From: Bacteroidales bacterium
GTDB taxonomy: Bacteria; Bacteroidota; Bacteroidia; Bacteroidales; Paludibacteraceae
Assembly: GCA_012837935.1 (NCBI GenBank)
Contig: DUQG01000082.1
Span: 1-64,000, forward strand
DNA length: 64,000 nt
Reading direction: 5' to 3'
How positions within the stretch are numbered: the stretch's first letter is position 1; each line of letters starts with the position of its first letter. The notes beneath the pieces are model-generated. The model was not told the origin of the DNA, made no database searches, and saw nothing but the letters and a program-made list of their open reading frames with translations. Shown piece after piece: positions 27,075-34,496 of the stretch. The translations under genes and the position numbers were made by a program.

Positions 27075-28124
27075 CTACCGTTCTCCCATCGTGGAAATCT
27101 GCTGAAATTCTGAAATATCCACAATTTGGTCGTAAGAGTAGCGGATAAACATTTTACCGCTTTGATAATCTGTAAATGGCTGGACTTCTTCGCCGAGCGC
27201 CATTTTTACCAGTGCTTCGGGATGATTCTGTCCGCAACCGTTGGCAAGATAGACCCAAGCCGGAAAACGCGGATTCATTTCGAGCAGGTAGTATTCGTCG
27301 TCTTTAGTTTTGATAAATTCCAACTCGCATCCGCCGCGCCATTTGCTGTTTTCTATTACCCTTCGGGAAATCTCCATCAGTTCGTCGTCTTCCAATGAAA
27401 TACCTGACCAAGCTTTTCCTTTGTCTGTGATGTATAGTTTCCGCATTGGTACGGCACCGATGCAAGTACCTTCACCATCTCCGATAGCCGTAACGTTTAC
27501 TTCCGTACCCGTTACAAATTCCTGAACAATAACGGGATAGCCCCATTTTGCAACAACTTTGTAAAAGTAGGTACTTGCCTGCTCATAAGTTGAAGCGATG
27601 TAAGCATCGTAATATCGACCTTTGATAACCATCGGGTAATCCAGCGTTTCTTCCAGTTTTCTGATTTCCAACACCTGATTAATCATATGGCTTTCAGGAA
27701 CTTTCACACCGTATTTTTCGCCAAATTTTCCCAATTCGGATTTCTGTCTTTCATCAAAAATAGTTTGAGAAGGCAAGAAAGTAGCAATATTCAATTCTAC
27801 TTTCAACTCATCCTGAATTTTGATAAAATTATGCAATTCAGCATCAAAGTTAGGGATTAGTACATCGATTTTTTCCTGACTAACGATATATCTCAATCGT
27901 TCTTTAAGCACAGCAGACCCGGCTGTCGGCAAAGGCAATTGATACACTTTATCCACCAAATCGTGCATATAAATTCCGGGTTCAAGTGTTTCGTAAGATA
28001 AACCTATGATGCGAACATCAAGGCTTTCGCTCTCTTTCAATCCGCGAATAACGGGAATGCCCGGTCCCGGACTGTCAATGTTGTTTAGTCCGGTAACTGC
28101 CACTGTAATTTTTCGCTTATTCAT
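27075..28124 (-). CDS. ATP-grasp ligase
   Basis: The 349-residue protein has a pre-ATP-grasp domain, then ATP-grasp motifs YPMVIKGRYYDAYIA near 157-171, VIVQEFVTGTEVNV near 196-209 and the Mg-binding LEMNPRFPAW near 276-285. ATP-grasp enzymes form amide or thioester bonds through acyl-phosphate intermediates. It overlaps the PqqD-like gene by eight bases and is followed by a PLP decarboxylase. It is most like amino-acid or carrier ligases of the CarB/PylC superfamily, but the substrate cannot be read from sequence. Confidence 0.88.
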   Translation of the reverse strand: MNKRKITVAVTGLNNIDSPGPGIPVIRGLKESESLDVRIIGLSYETLEPGIYMHDLVDKVYQLPLPTAGSAVLKERLRYIVSQEKIDVLIPNFDAELHNFIKIQDELKVELNIATFLPSQTIFDERQKSELGKFGEKYGVKVPESHMINQVLEIRKLEETLDYPMVIKGRYYDAYIASTYEQASTYFYKVVAKWGYPVIVQEFVTGTEVNVTAIGDGEGTCIGAVPMRKLYITDKGKAWSGISLEDDELMEISRRVIENSKWRGGCELEFIKTKDDEYYLLEMNPRFPAWVYLANGCGQNHPEALVKMALGEEVQPFTDYQSGKMFIRYSYDQIVDISEFQQISTMGER

Positions 28125-28362
28125 TGGTAGTCAGTTGATGGCCTTTCAGCATGGATAAAAAATCGTTTAAGTCTCTTTCGGCGGTATAAGTGTCTAAGTC
28201 GTACTCATCCATCAAATTTTGAAGGATAGTCTCTTCACTTTCGTCATCTTTCAGTTTTTGAAGGATGAAAGCACCTGTTTCATTCACGCTGAAACTGTCG
28301 CCTGTCATCGGGTTAAAGATAAAACCGTTTTCGCTAATAGCGATGTTTTTTCTGATTTTCAT
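28117..28362 (-). CDS. PqqD-like small protein (RRE fold)
   Basis: The 81-residue protein matches PqqD: NGFIFNPMTGDSFSVNETGAFILQKL, then a helix with ESEETILQNLMDEYDLD and TAERDLNDFLSML. PqqD-type domains bind the leader of a peptide substrate and present it to modifying enzymes. Here the gene is first in a cluster with an ATP-grasp ligase (8-base overlap) and a PLP decarboxylase. No radical SAM enzyme and no obvious precursor peptide are seen next to it. An alternative is that it acts as the carried or modified protein itself. Confidence 0.88.
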   Translation of the reverse strand: MKIRKNIAISENGFIFNPMTGDSFSVNETGAFILQKLKDDESEETILQNLMDEYDLDTYTAERDLNDFLSMLKGHQLTTNE

Positions 28363-28439
28363 GTTAGTGATATTTTTTGAAAGTATTTCAATTTATTTTT
28401 TATAACATAGGAAATTTACTTATCCAATATAATTCTCTT

Positions 28440-28520
28440 TTTTTATTTAACTACGAATTTGACAAATTACACGAATGCATTCGTGTAATTCGTCCCGATA
28501 GAATTCGGGATTCGTAGTTA
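28440..28520. repeat. ACTACGAAT / ATTCGTAGT inverted repeat with inner hairpins
   Basis: ACTACGAAT near 28450 and ATTCGTAGT near 28509 bracket ACACGAATG/CATTCGTGT and CCCGATAGAATTCGGG hairpins. A similar ACTACGAAT ... ATTCGTAGTTAAT stretch is at about 56601-56652. This looks like another small REP-type intergenic element. Confidence 0.6.
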
Positions 28521-28566
28521 ATATAAGTTGTTTTAAGAAAAAGTCAATTTACTTGTTATCTATCAA

Positions 28567-29244
28567 CTATTTTCCCATGTACGCATTAAATTCCTCCTGC
28601 GACAATAACTGTGGTTGATAGTCAATTCCACGCACACTAAGGTTTCTAACAAAAGCTTTCAAGTGAAAACCTGAAGCACGCAGTAGATTTGAAAATACAC
28701 GTTTGATATTTGCATTTTGCGTTTCTTTAATGCCTTTTTTCAAATCCACAATATCAACTTCTTCAATCAATGCACCTGCTTTCAGTGCATCTTCCAATGT
28801 TTTAGCTTCTGTGGTTAGTTTAGTGTAAAGTGCTTGTAAATCAGCATTGTGAAACTCACCAACAGGTTTTTGCTCCGGTGTTTTAACTCCAAATAGATTA
28901 ATCAGATACATTACTGCTTTTTGATGCATCGCTTCACTTTTCGAGATGTTTTGAAACACTCTTCTGTTGTACTTTTCGTTGAAATAAATATATACATCGT
29001 GAGCCAACTTTTCTTCTTCAAGCATAAAAAGTAGGTGCTCAATATCTGTTTCTGTAACATCACAGGGAACGGTTTGATTTGCGGTAAACGAAACTAAGGA
29101 TTGATCAAGCATCGCCACGTTTTCAGCATTGATTAACTCTGTATCTGTCATCAAATCATTATTGATGTCAGTTGCTTTTGCGTCACAACTTGCAAAAAGA
29201 AAAAGTGAAAATAGAGTTGTAAATACTATATTAATAGATTTCAT
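28567..29244 (-). CDS. DUF2202 ferritin-like lipoprotein
   Basis: The 225-residue protein has a lipoprotein signal ending LFASC and a DUF2202 domain: EIEHLLFMLEEEKLAHDVYIYF-type helix, SEAMHQKAVMYLI and later NLLRASGFHLKAFVRNL. The Glu and His residues in these helices suit a di-metal ferritin-like bundle. The biochemical role of DUF2202 is unknown. It is the last gene of the minus-strand group that starts with an ECF sigma factor at 31428, although small gaps and a hairpin at 29287-29305 separate it. Confidence 0.85.
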   Translation of the reverse strand: MKSINIVFTTLFSLFLFASCDAKATDINNDLMTDTELINAENVAMLDQSLVSFTANQTVPCDVTETDIEHLLFMLEEEKLAHDVYIYFNEKYNRRVFQNISKSEAMHQKAVMYLINLFGVKTPEQKPVGEFHNADLQALYTKLTTEAKTLEDALKAGALIEEVDIVDLKKGIKETQNANIKRVFSNLLRASGFHLKAFVRNLSVRGIDYQPQLLSQEEFNAYMGK

Positions 29245-29286
29245 TTTTTTAAAACTTTAATAGTGAGTTGTGTTTTTATAAAAATA

Positions 29287-29305
29287 GGGGGATGTATTAT
29301 CCCCC
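29287..29305. other. Short intergenic hairpin
   Basis: GGGGGAT-GTATT-ATCCCCC is a perfect 7-bp stem between the repeat-protein and DUF2202 genes. It lacks a T tract, so it may stabilise or process the message rather than terminate it. Confidence 0.6.
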
Positions 29306-29333
29306 ATAATACTACACTCAAATAAAAGGTTCT

Positions 29334-29756
29334 TTACTTTTTAGCTGCGACTCTTCCGCCTCTGCCTTTACCACGTCCTTGACGATTTCCGGCTTGGTAG
29401 TTGTCGCAAACACCGTCTTTGTCTTTGTCCACAAAGTTTGCTCTTCTACCTTGTCCTTTGCCTTGACCTCTTCCCCCACGGTTTCCTGCTTGGAAATTAT
29501 CGCAAATGCCGTCTTTGTTTTTATCCACAAAGTTTCCGCCTCTTCCTTTGGCATTTCTGCCTTGTCCACGTGCCGGACGAGTTCCTTGCTCATAGTTGTC
29601 GCAAAGTCCATTGTTGTCTTTATCCACGAAATTAGGACCTTTTCGAGTTTGAGTTTCTGTTTGTGCTTTGTTGGTAGCTTTTGCTTCTTGATTGTTTTGA
29701 CCGAAAGCTACTACAGTCATCATTGCTAATGCAATTGTTAAAAAAGTTGTTCTCAT
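29334..29756 (-). CDS. Secreted protein with three Cys-containing Ca-loop repeats
   Basis: The 140-residue protein has a signal peptide (ending VVAFGQ) and three near-identical units at residues 42-58, 75-91 and 107-123, each NFVDK(D/N)xxGxCDN(Y/F)xxG. The DxDxxGxxD spacing is that of an EF-hand or thrombospondin type 3 calcium loop, with a Cys inside the loop. Arg/Gly/Gln-rich linkers join the units. Family is not recognised. It lies between a Spy-like gene and a DUF2202 gene and shares the string RGQGKGQGR with the Spy-like protein. Confidence 0.82.
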   Translation of the reverse strand: MRTTFLTIALAMMTVVAFGQNNQEAKATNKAQTETQTRKGPNFVDKDNNGLCDNYEQGTRPARGQGRNAKGRGGNFVDKNKDGICDNFQAGNRGGRGQGKGQGRRANFVDKDKDGVCDNYQAGNRQGRGKGRGGRVAAKK

Positions 29757-29785
29757 AATTTAAATAGTTGTTTGTTGTTTTTCTT

Positions 29786-30358
29786 TTAATTTTTTTCAAT
29801 TTGATTTTGGTGCAATCTTCCTTGCCCTTGTCCTTGTCCCGGACCTCTGCCCTGTCCTTTTCCTTGTCCGCGTCCTCTTTCAAAACGATTTGCTCCATCT
29901 TGATAAAAAAGCGGTGCAAAGGTCTCTTTCAGTTTTTCGGACTGTTCCGGTGTGGAAATGCTTTTTAATTGTAAATAAAATTTGTTAGTTATCTCTTTTA
30001 GTTGAGCGTGTAGCTCGCCAAAATCTTTCGATAATTGGTTTATTTTAAGTGAGTCAATCGGCTCTTTATTTATTTCGTCAAACATCAGGTGTTTCAGCGA
30101 ATCCATTTTGTAAATTATCTCGTTAGATACCGGACGAAATTCTTTGTTTGCACTTCGGAAAGCATCCATCTGTTCATCGTCAAAGCCTACTTCGCTTCGT
30201 AAATAGCTTCCGTTTAGTGGATTTCCACTTCCAATCACAATGGATGTTTCTGCGTTTTTCTTATCCTGACGCACGTGATAAACTATGGTTGCTATGGTTG
30301 TTATGTTTAATACCGCCAGTAGTACTATTATCCAAACCAACACTTTATTCTTATTCAT
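29786..30358 (-). CDS. Spy/CpxP-like periplasmic protein with RG/GQ-rich tail
   Basis: The product has one N-terminal membrane or signal helix (VLVWIIVLLAVLNITTIATIVY), then a helical region with the pattern of heavy-metal-sensor or CpxP/Spy proteins (FDDEQMDAFRSANKEF, then helices to STPEQSEKLKETFAPLF). The tail is Arg/Gly/Gln-rich (RGRGQGKGQGRGPGQGQG). ATG at 30358 is preferred over an in-frame TTG at 30367. The start overlaps the end of the anti-sigma-like gene by eight bases. CpxP-like proteins sense misfolded protein or metal in the periplasm, and the position downstream of an ECF sigma factor fits a stress response. Confidence 0.8.
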   Translation of the reverse strand: MNKNKVLVWIIVLLAVLNITTIATIVYHVRQDKKNAETSIVIGSGNPLNGSYLRSEVGFDDEQMDAFRSANKEFRPVSNEIIYKMDSLKHLMFDEINKEPIDSLKINQLSKDFGELHAQLKEITNKFYLQLKSISTPEQSEKLKETFAPLFYQDGANRFERGRGQGKGQGRGPGQGQGQGRLHQNQIEKN

Positions 30359-30650
30359 AATCGTCAAATTTATATAGGTTTAGATTTTCAAGCTGTGCAT
30401 CGTTAATATTAAGTGATGCATAATTGTTTTGCGACATCTTTGCCATACTTCCAATTTCAATTCTCATCACTACTATCAAAGCCAGACTTGCCGCCACAGC
30501 CAACGACTGCCAAACAGGGGCTTTTTTGCGTATGGGAACGATAGTTTCCGTTTCATCCAATTTCGCCAGTACACGTGTAGCAAGATAAGGATTGACTTGC
30601 TGCTGTTTTTCCTTGCGAATAAAATCATCTATGTAGTCTTCAAGTTTCAT
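30351..30650 (-). CDS. Small membrane anti-sigma-like protein
   Basis: The 99-residue protein has a soluble N-terminal half (MKLEDYIDDFIRKEKQQQVNP) and a single membrane helix at about 47-63 (SLAVAASLALIVVMRI). This is the size and topology of the anti-sigma proteins that follow ECF sigma genes. It is placed 220 bases after the sigma gene at 30871-31428 and overlaps the Spy-like gene. No zinc-binding HxxxCxxC motif is seen, so the assignment rests on context. Confidence 0.7.
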   Translation of the reverse strand: MKLEDYIDDFIRKEKQQQVNPYLATRVLAKLDETETIVPIRKKAPVWQSLAVAASLALIVVMRIEIGSMAKMSQNNYASLNINDAQLENLNLYKFDDYE

Positions 30651-30870
30651 AATGTAATGCTTGTCCCCTAACCCCCTAAAGGGGGAATTTTAGTTAGTAT
30701 TGATTGAGTTATTTTTTCTTTCTAAGATTTTTTTCTTTCATCTCTTGTATTTCGTGTCTTAAAGTCTAATTGTCTGATGTCTAAAAGTCTATCTTACTAT
30801 AAACTGTTATACTATAAACTTTCATCTACTATCTTCCGTCTTTCATCTATTACATTAGACAAAAAGTTTT
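30651..30870. other. Low-complexity gap between sigma and anti-sigma genes
   Basis: CCCCCTAAAGGGGG near 30670-30683 forms a small palindrome, and AGTCTAATTGTC and ACTATAAACT words repeat afterwards. No gene is supported. Confidence 0.5.
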
Positions 30871-31428
30871 TTATTTTCCTACGATATGTGCTAATTTATT
30901 TTGCAAATTTTTTCTTGCACGTACCAGAAGCTGTTCTACTGCACCTTCGGTGGTTTCCATAATTTCAGCAATTTCTCGTTGGCTTAGTTCTTCGTATTTA
31001 CTTAATATAAAAGCTTTGCGTTGTTTTATCGGCAATTCGTCTATTGCCTTCTGTATAGTTTTTTCTATTTCTGTTGCTTCCAGTTGTTCGTGAGCATCTC
31101 TCTCTTCGTTGCTTCTATTGAATAAATTTATCAAACTATCTCCGGCTTCGGTAAAGAAATTTCGTCTTTTGTTTTTATTGATGTGATTGATAGAAGTATT
31201 CATCGTAATTCGGTAGAGCCAAGTAGAAAATAGCGATTTTTCCTTGAACGAACTCAGCGAGTGAAACACCCGAATAAAGACATCCCGCGTAATATCTTCG
31301 GCATCTTCCCGTGAATGCACAAAACCCATTGCTACATAAAATACCTGCTGCTGATATTTTTCCATCAACAAGCGAAAGGCATCCCTATCCCCGGAAAGTA
31401 TCTTTTCTATTAATTGTTCATCCGTCAT
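30871..31428 (-). CDS. ECF-type RNA polymerase sigma factor
   Basis: The 185-residue protein has sigma region 2 (AFRLLMEKYQQQVFYVAMGF, HSREDAEDITRDVFIRVFHS, FSTWLYRITMNTSINH) and region 4 (LPIKQRKAFILSKYEELSQ and EIAEIMETTEGAVEQLLVRARKNL). It directs RNA polymerase to a specific stress regulon, and probably its own locus. It heads a minus-strand group with a small membrane protein, a Spy-like protein, the Ca-loop repeat protein and DUF2202. Confidence 0.93.
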   Translation of the reverse strand: MTDEQLIEKILSGDRDAFRLLMEKYQQQVFYVAMGFVHSREDAEDITRDVFIRVFHSLSSFKEKSLFSTWLYRITMNTSINHINKNKRRNFFTEAGDSLINLFNRSNEERDAHEQLEATEIEKTIQKAIDELPIKQRKAFILSKYEELSQREIAEIMETTEGAVEQLLVRARKNLQNKLAHIVGK

Positions 31429-31494
31429 CTGTACAAATTCGGTTGTTTATTAGCTTAGACAAAGAAACAAAAATTTTCCTACGTTTCTACATAT

Positions 31495-31536
31495 AAAAAA
31501 AGAAATCGGCTGAATTTCATTGAAATTCAGCCGATT
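31495..31536 (-). terminator. Terminator of the TraB/GumN transcript
   Basis: AATCGGCTGAATTTC (31504-31518) and GAAATTCAGCCGATT (31522-31536) form a perfect 15-bp stem. The A-run at 31495-31500 gives the T tract on the minus strand. Confidence 0.92.
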
Positions 31537-31555
31537 AAAATGTTTTGCAATAAAC

Positions 31556-32623
31556 TTATTTTTCAAATCTTTCCACCGTATAGCCCAAATTTCTTATTTG
31601 AACAATTAATCCTTTTTCACCATGTAAATGATTTACACCAACGGCAATAAAACTCGAATTTTCATGTATTAATTTGGGTATTCTACTCATCCAAAGCGAG
31701 TTCCGACGATCAACCGTCAACTCATTCCTCTTTTGGATAAAATTCAAATCTTGTATTAAGTCAAATTCAGATGCAGATTTTTCTTTGCATGTTAAATTTT
31801 GTTTTAGATATTCCTGTTCAATAGTTTCTATTGTTTGTGCTTCTAATAGTTTTAGTTTTTCATAGTTTTCGATATAATAAATCAAAAAATCTGCTTCTTC
31901 TCTATAAGAGACTTTCGGTGCAAAAGTTTTTATACTATCTAAAATTATTTGTCGTTCCTCGTAAGTTTCAAGTCCTATGATTTTCTTCCCTTTTTCCTCT
32001 GCCATTTTGCAAAGAAATTCATCCAAAACTAAGTATTTACCCAAATTAAGAGCTTCTACTACCTGTAAACTATCTTTGCCTTCATATAGTTTAGCATCCC
32101 TACACCTTGAATCCAAGTCCAGTTTTAACTGAGATTGAATTAATAAGGGACGAGAATTTCTATTTAGAAGTTCCTTTGCTAAGCCATTTGCCAAGGATAA
32201 TAATTTTTCTCTTTGTTCAACAGTCAGCAAATCATTATATGTAGTATCGGGTGCGGGCCAAGGTTTAAGATAGGGCGGGTCAATAAGTTTCCGTATCCTT
32301 GATTTCAGTATCTGTAAATCGTTTTCAATTCTTATTTCCATGCAAAACTGCTCACTTTCGTCCAGTGCCAAAGTAATGGAAGGAATGCTATCCAAAATAT
32401 CTCTACCCTTAGGCGTATGAACAGTGCCTAACAGATAAGATGGTTTTTCCAGTCCATTACCGGAAATTTTCCAGAAAATACCCTTCGTGGGAATTTCTTG
32501 TTGCGCTGAAACCTGCACTTTTGCACTTAATGATGCAAGAACAAGCAAAAAGCATATCGGCAACAGATTAAAGTTGCTGATTAATTGATTAACTATAGTT
32601 TTTATCTTTTTCAGAAAAAACAT
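31556..32623 (-). CDS. TraB/GumN family protein
   Basis: The 355-residue protein has a signal region (ending QVSAQQ) and TraB/GumN motifs: IFWKISGNGLEKPSYLLGTVH near residues 49-69, an ESEQFCMEI strand, ETYEERQ near 220 and the C-terminal VGVNHLHGEKGLIVQIRNLGY. The conserved GTxH and HLxGxxG residues are metal-site candidates, as in the related Tiki proteases, but bacterial function is not settled. It starts nine bases after a beta-barrel gene and is the last gene of a three-gene operon ended by a strong terminator. Confidence 0.88.
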   Translation of the reverse strand: MFFLKKIKTIVNQLISNFNLLPICFLLVLASLSAKVQVSAQQEIPTKGIFWKISGNGLEKPSYLLGTVHTPKGRDILDSIPSITLALDESEQFCMEIRIENDLQILKSRIRKLIDPPYLKPWPAPDTTYNDLLTVEQREKLLSLANGLAKELLNRNSRPLLIQSQLKLDLDSRCRDAKLYEGKDSLQVVEALNLGKYLVLDEFLCKMAEEKGKKIIGLETYEERQIILDSIKTFAPKVSYREEADFLIYYIENYEKLKLLEAQTIETIEQEYLKQNLTCKEKSASEFDLIQDLNFIQKRNELTVDRRNSLWMSRIPKLIHENSSFIAVGVNHLHGEKGLIVQIRNLGYTVERFEK

Positions 32624-32632
32624 TTCAAGATA

Positions 32633-33169
32633 TTAAAATCTTTTCCCAATACTGATTCCAACTCGAGAATAATAAATTACCTGTTCTTTCCCAAAAGTTC
32701 TACCTACTCCTAACTCCAATTCTCCCACCCAATTATTTCGGGTTAAAAACTTATATCCTGCACCTACTCCAAGTCCGAAATACTGTTTATACTCTATATT
32801 GTTATTGTAAGTTTCAAATTTCTGTGAAACCATTCCGGCATTTCCTTCAATAAAAAAACCGTCATTAACCCTTGACCCGAAATACAGCCTTCCATAAGGC
32901 AATAATAGTGCCTGTAAAACATCAGATTTCTTTTCTAACGAATAACTTCCCGACAAGCCAAGACCAAAATTATTATCAACAAAATACTCATAGTCGAATG
33001 TGAGCATACCGATTACCGACATCAGAACATTTGCTCTAATTTCATGCCGAGGATGATAAGATAATCCACTCGTACTAGAGGTGTCATAACTATTCTCATT
33101 TGTGTCTTGTGCTTGAAGCGAAACGAATGACAATATCAGCACTGAAAGTGTTATTAAAATCTTCTTCAT
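32633..33169 (-). CDS. Small outer-membrane beta-barrel, paralogue 2
   Basis: The 178-residue protein has a signal peptide (ending VSLQAQ) and an eight-strand-like barrel with RHEIRANVLMSVIG, FDYEYFVDNNFGLG, LLPYGRLYFGSR, GFFIEGNAGMV and the terminal VGISIGKRF. It aligns along its whole length with the next gene upstream (33200-33769). Role is unknown; small barrels of this kind are surface or adhesion-type proteins. Confidence 0.85.
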   Translation of the reverse strand: MKKILITLSVLILSFVSLQAQDTNENSYDTSSTSGLSYHPRHEIRANVLMSVIGMLTFDYEYFVDNNFGLGLSGSYSLEKKSDVLQALLLPYGRLYFGSRVNDGFFIEGNAGMVSQKFETYNNNIEYKQYFGLGVGAGYKFLTRNNWVGELELGVGRTFGKEQVIYYSRVGISIGKRF

Positions 33170-33199
33170 ATTTTATCTATTATGATTTTTTACACAAAG

Positions 33200-33769
33200 T
33201 CAAAATCTTTTCCCGATAGAAATTCCAAATCGCGGATAGGCACCAAAGTCAGTATGACCAAAAATTCGTCCAGCACCAATCTGAATATCACCTACCCAGT
33301 TGTTTTTTGCTAAAAACTTATATCCAACTGCTACGCCAAGTCCAATATTTGGTTCTTTTCTCAGCTGTTCAAAGCGCTGATTCTGAATCCAATAAGTTTC
33401 ATAAAATTTTTCATAGACAAGTCCTGCACTTCCTTCTATAAAAAAGCCACTATTGGGCACATGACCAAAATAAAGTCTGCCGTAAGGAATTGCTCCTGCA
33501 CGATACGACATATCGGTAAAATCTTCTAAACCAGCCTGTAAAGCTATACCTACACCGAAGTTATCCTGAACAAAGTATTCATAATTCACCTCCGGAATAC
33601 CCAGAACCGCAGTCAGTAGATTTAGCCTAATTTCATGTCTGGGAAAACTAACAACCTCATTATCAAAGCATTTTACATTATCAAAATATTCTACTTCATT
33701 GTTATTTTGAGACAACATATTTAGCGACAAAAGTAAACCCAACGCTATAACCCCAAAAGTCTTTTTCAT
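33200..33769 (-). CDS. Small outer-membrane beta-barrel, paralogue 1
   Basis: The 189-residue protein has a signal region ending LSLNMLSQ and the same marks as its neighbour: RHEIRLNLLTAVLG, YEYFVQDNFGVG, IPYGRLYFGH, GFFIEGSAGLVYEKF and the terminal FGISIGKRF. The pair is a clear tandem duplication, 30 bases apart. A TACTTTTG promoter element lies 46-53 bases upstream, so it is the first gene of the operon ending with the TraB/GumN gene. Confidence 0.86.
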   Translation of the reverse strand: MKKTFGVIALGLLLSLNMLSQNNNEVEYFDNVKCFDNEVVSFPRHEIRLNLLTAVLGIPEVNYEYFVQDNFGVGIALQAGLEDFTDMSYRAGAIPYGRLYFGHVPNSGFFIEGSAGLVYEKFYETYWIQNQRFEQLRKEPNIGLGVAVGYKFLAKNNWVGDIQIGAGRIFGHTDFGAYPRFGISIGKRF

Positions 33770-33814
33770 ATTCCATTAAAATTTTGAAAATTAATTAAAT
33801 AATTTAACGCGTTA

Positions 33815-33845
33815 CAAAAGTACAAATTCTATGCATTTAAACAAG
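33815..33845 (-). promoter_or_regulatory. Minus-strand promoter of the twin-barrel/TraB operon
   Basis: Read on the minus strand, TACTTTTG (33815-33822) matches TAnnTTTG, and TTG (33842-33844) is 19 bases upstream. Confidence 0.6.
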
Positions 33846-33846
33846 A

Positions 33847-33874
33847 AAAAGCAGCCATAAAAAGAGCTGCTTTT
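33847..33874 (-). terminator. Terminator of the second sigma/anti-sigma operon
   Basis: AAAAGCAGC and GCTGCTTTT form a 9-bp stem with a 10-base loop, 32 bases after the anti-sigma-like gene. It overlaps the upstream promoter region of the twin-barrel operon. Confidence 0.8.
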
Positions 33875-33905
33875 AGAACTTTTTTAGAAGTATTGATATT
33901 CCTTA

Positions 33906-34487
33906 CTATCTGTAATGCTTTATTTTTATTGAGTTGTATATTTTCATGGTTTGCGATGCCAGTAAAATAGCATCTTTCTCATGGTAGTAATTCTTTGGCA
34001 AAGCCGGAAAATCAAGACTAAGGGGTTTATTTGACACATTTACCTTTGCAAAAAACTCTTGCTTAGGCAGTTGGATATATTTTATTACCTGTACAGTATC
34101 GTGTATAATGCTATCGGTGAGGTTTTCCGGTTTGTCTTTAGCGATATTATCAATGGAACTAATCCCAAAACCAAGCACAAAACAGGCTGCCGCTACCGCC
34201 GCCACTTTAAATATGGACAATTTTCTGCTAAAAAAAGAATTGCTTGATTTGAAGTTTTCAAATTGCTTATCCAAAGCAGATTTTATTTCCATTTTCGGCT
34301 CAATAGAGGTGTACGTTTTCGCTTGATTTATATTTTGATAAAAATAAAACAAGTTCTCATATTCCTCACGACTTATGCTTTTATACACAAATTCTCTTTC
34401 TGCTTCGCTTAGCTCATCAAATGATTTTGATTTGAGCAGAAGTTCTATTTTCTCAAAATTATCTAATTCAAAATTTTTCATTTTCAA
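33906..34487 (-). CDS. Membrane protein, probable anti-sigma factor
   Basis: The 193-residue protein has a soluble N-terminal half with a FDELSEAEREFVYKSISREEY motif, one membrane helix near 90-108 (VAAVAAACFVLGFGISS) and a periplasmic tail. This topology and the position 9 bases after an ECF sigma gene support an anti-sigma role. The SEAEREFV segment resembles the N-terminus of Bacteroidota anti-sigma-like proteins. Confidence 0.75.
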   Translation of the reverse strand: MKMKNFELDNFEKIELLLKSKSFDELSEAEREFVYKSISREEYENLFYFYQNINQAKTYTSIEPKMEIKSALDKQFENFKSSNSFFSRKLSIFKVAAVAAACFVLGFGISSIDNIAKDKPENLTDSIIHDTVQVIKYIQLPKQEFFAKVNVSNKPLSLDFPALPKNYYHEKDAILLASQTMKIYNSIKIKHYR

Positions 34488-34496
34488 AAAATGTTT

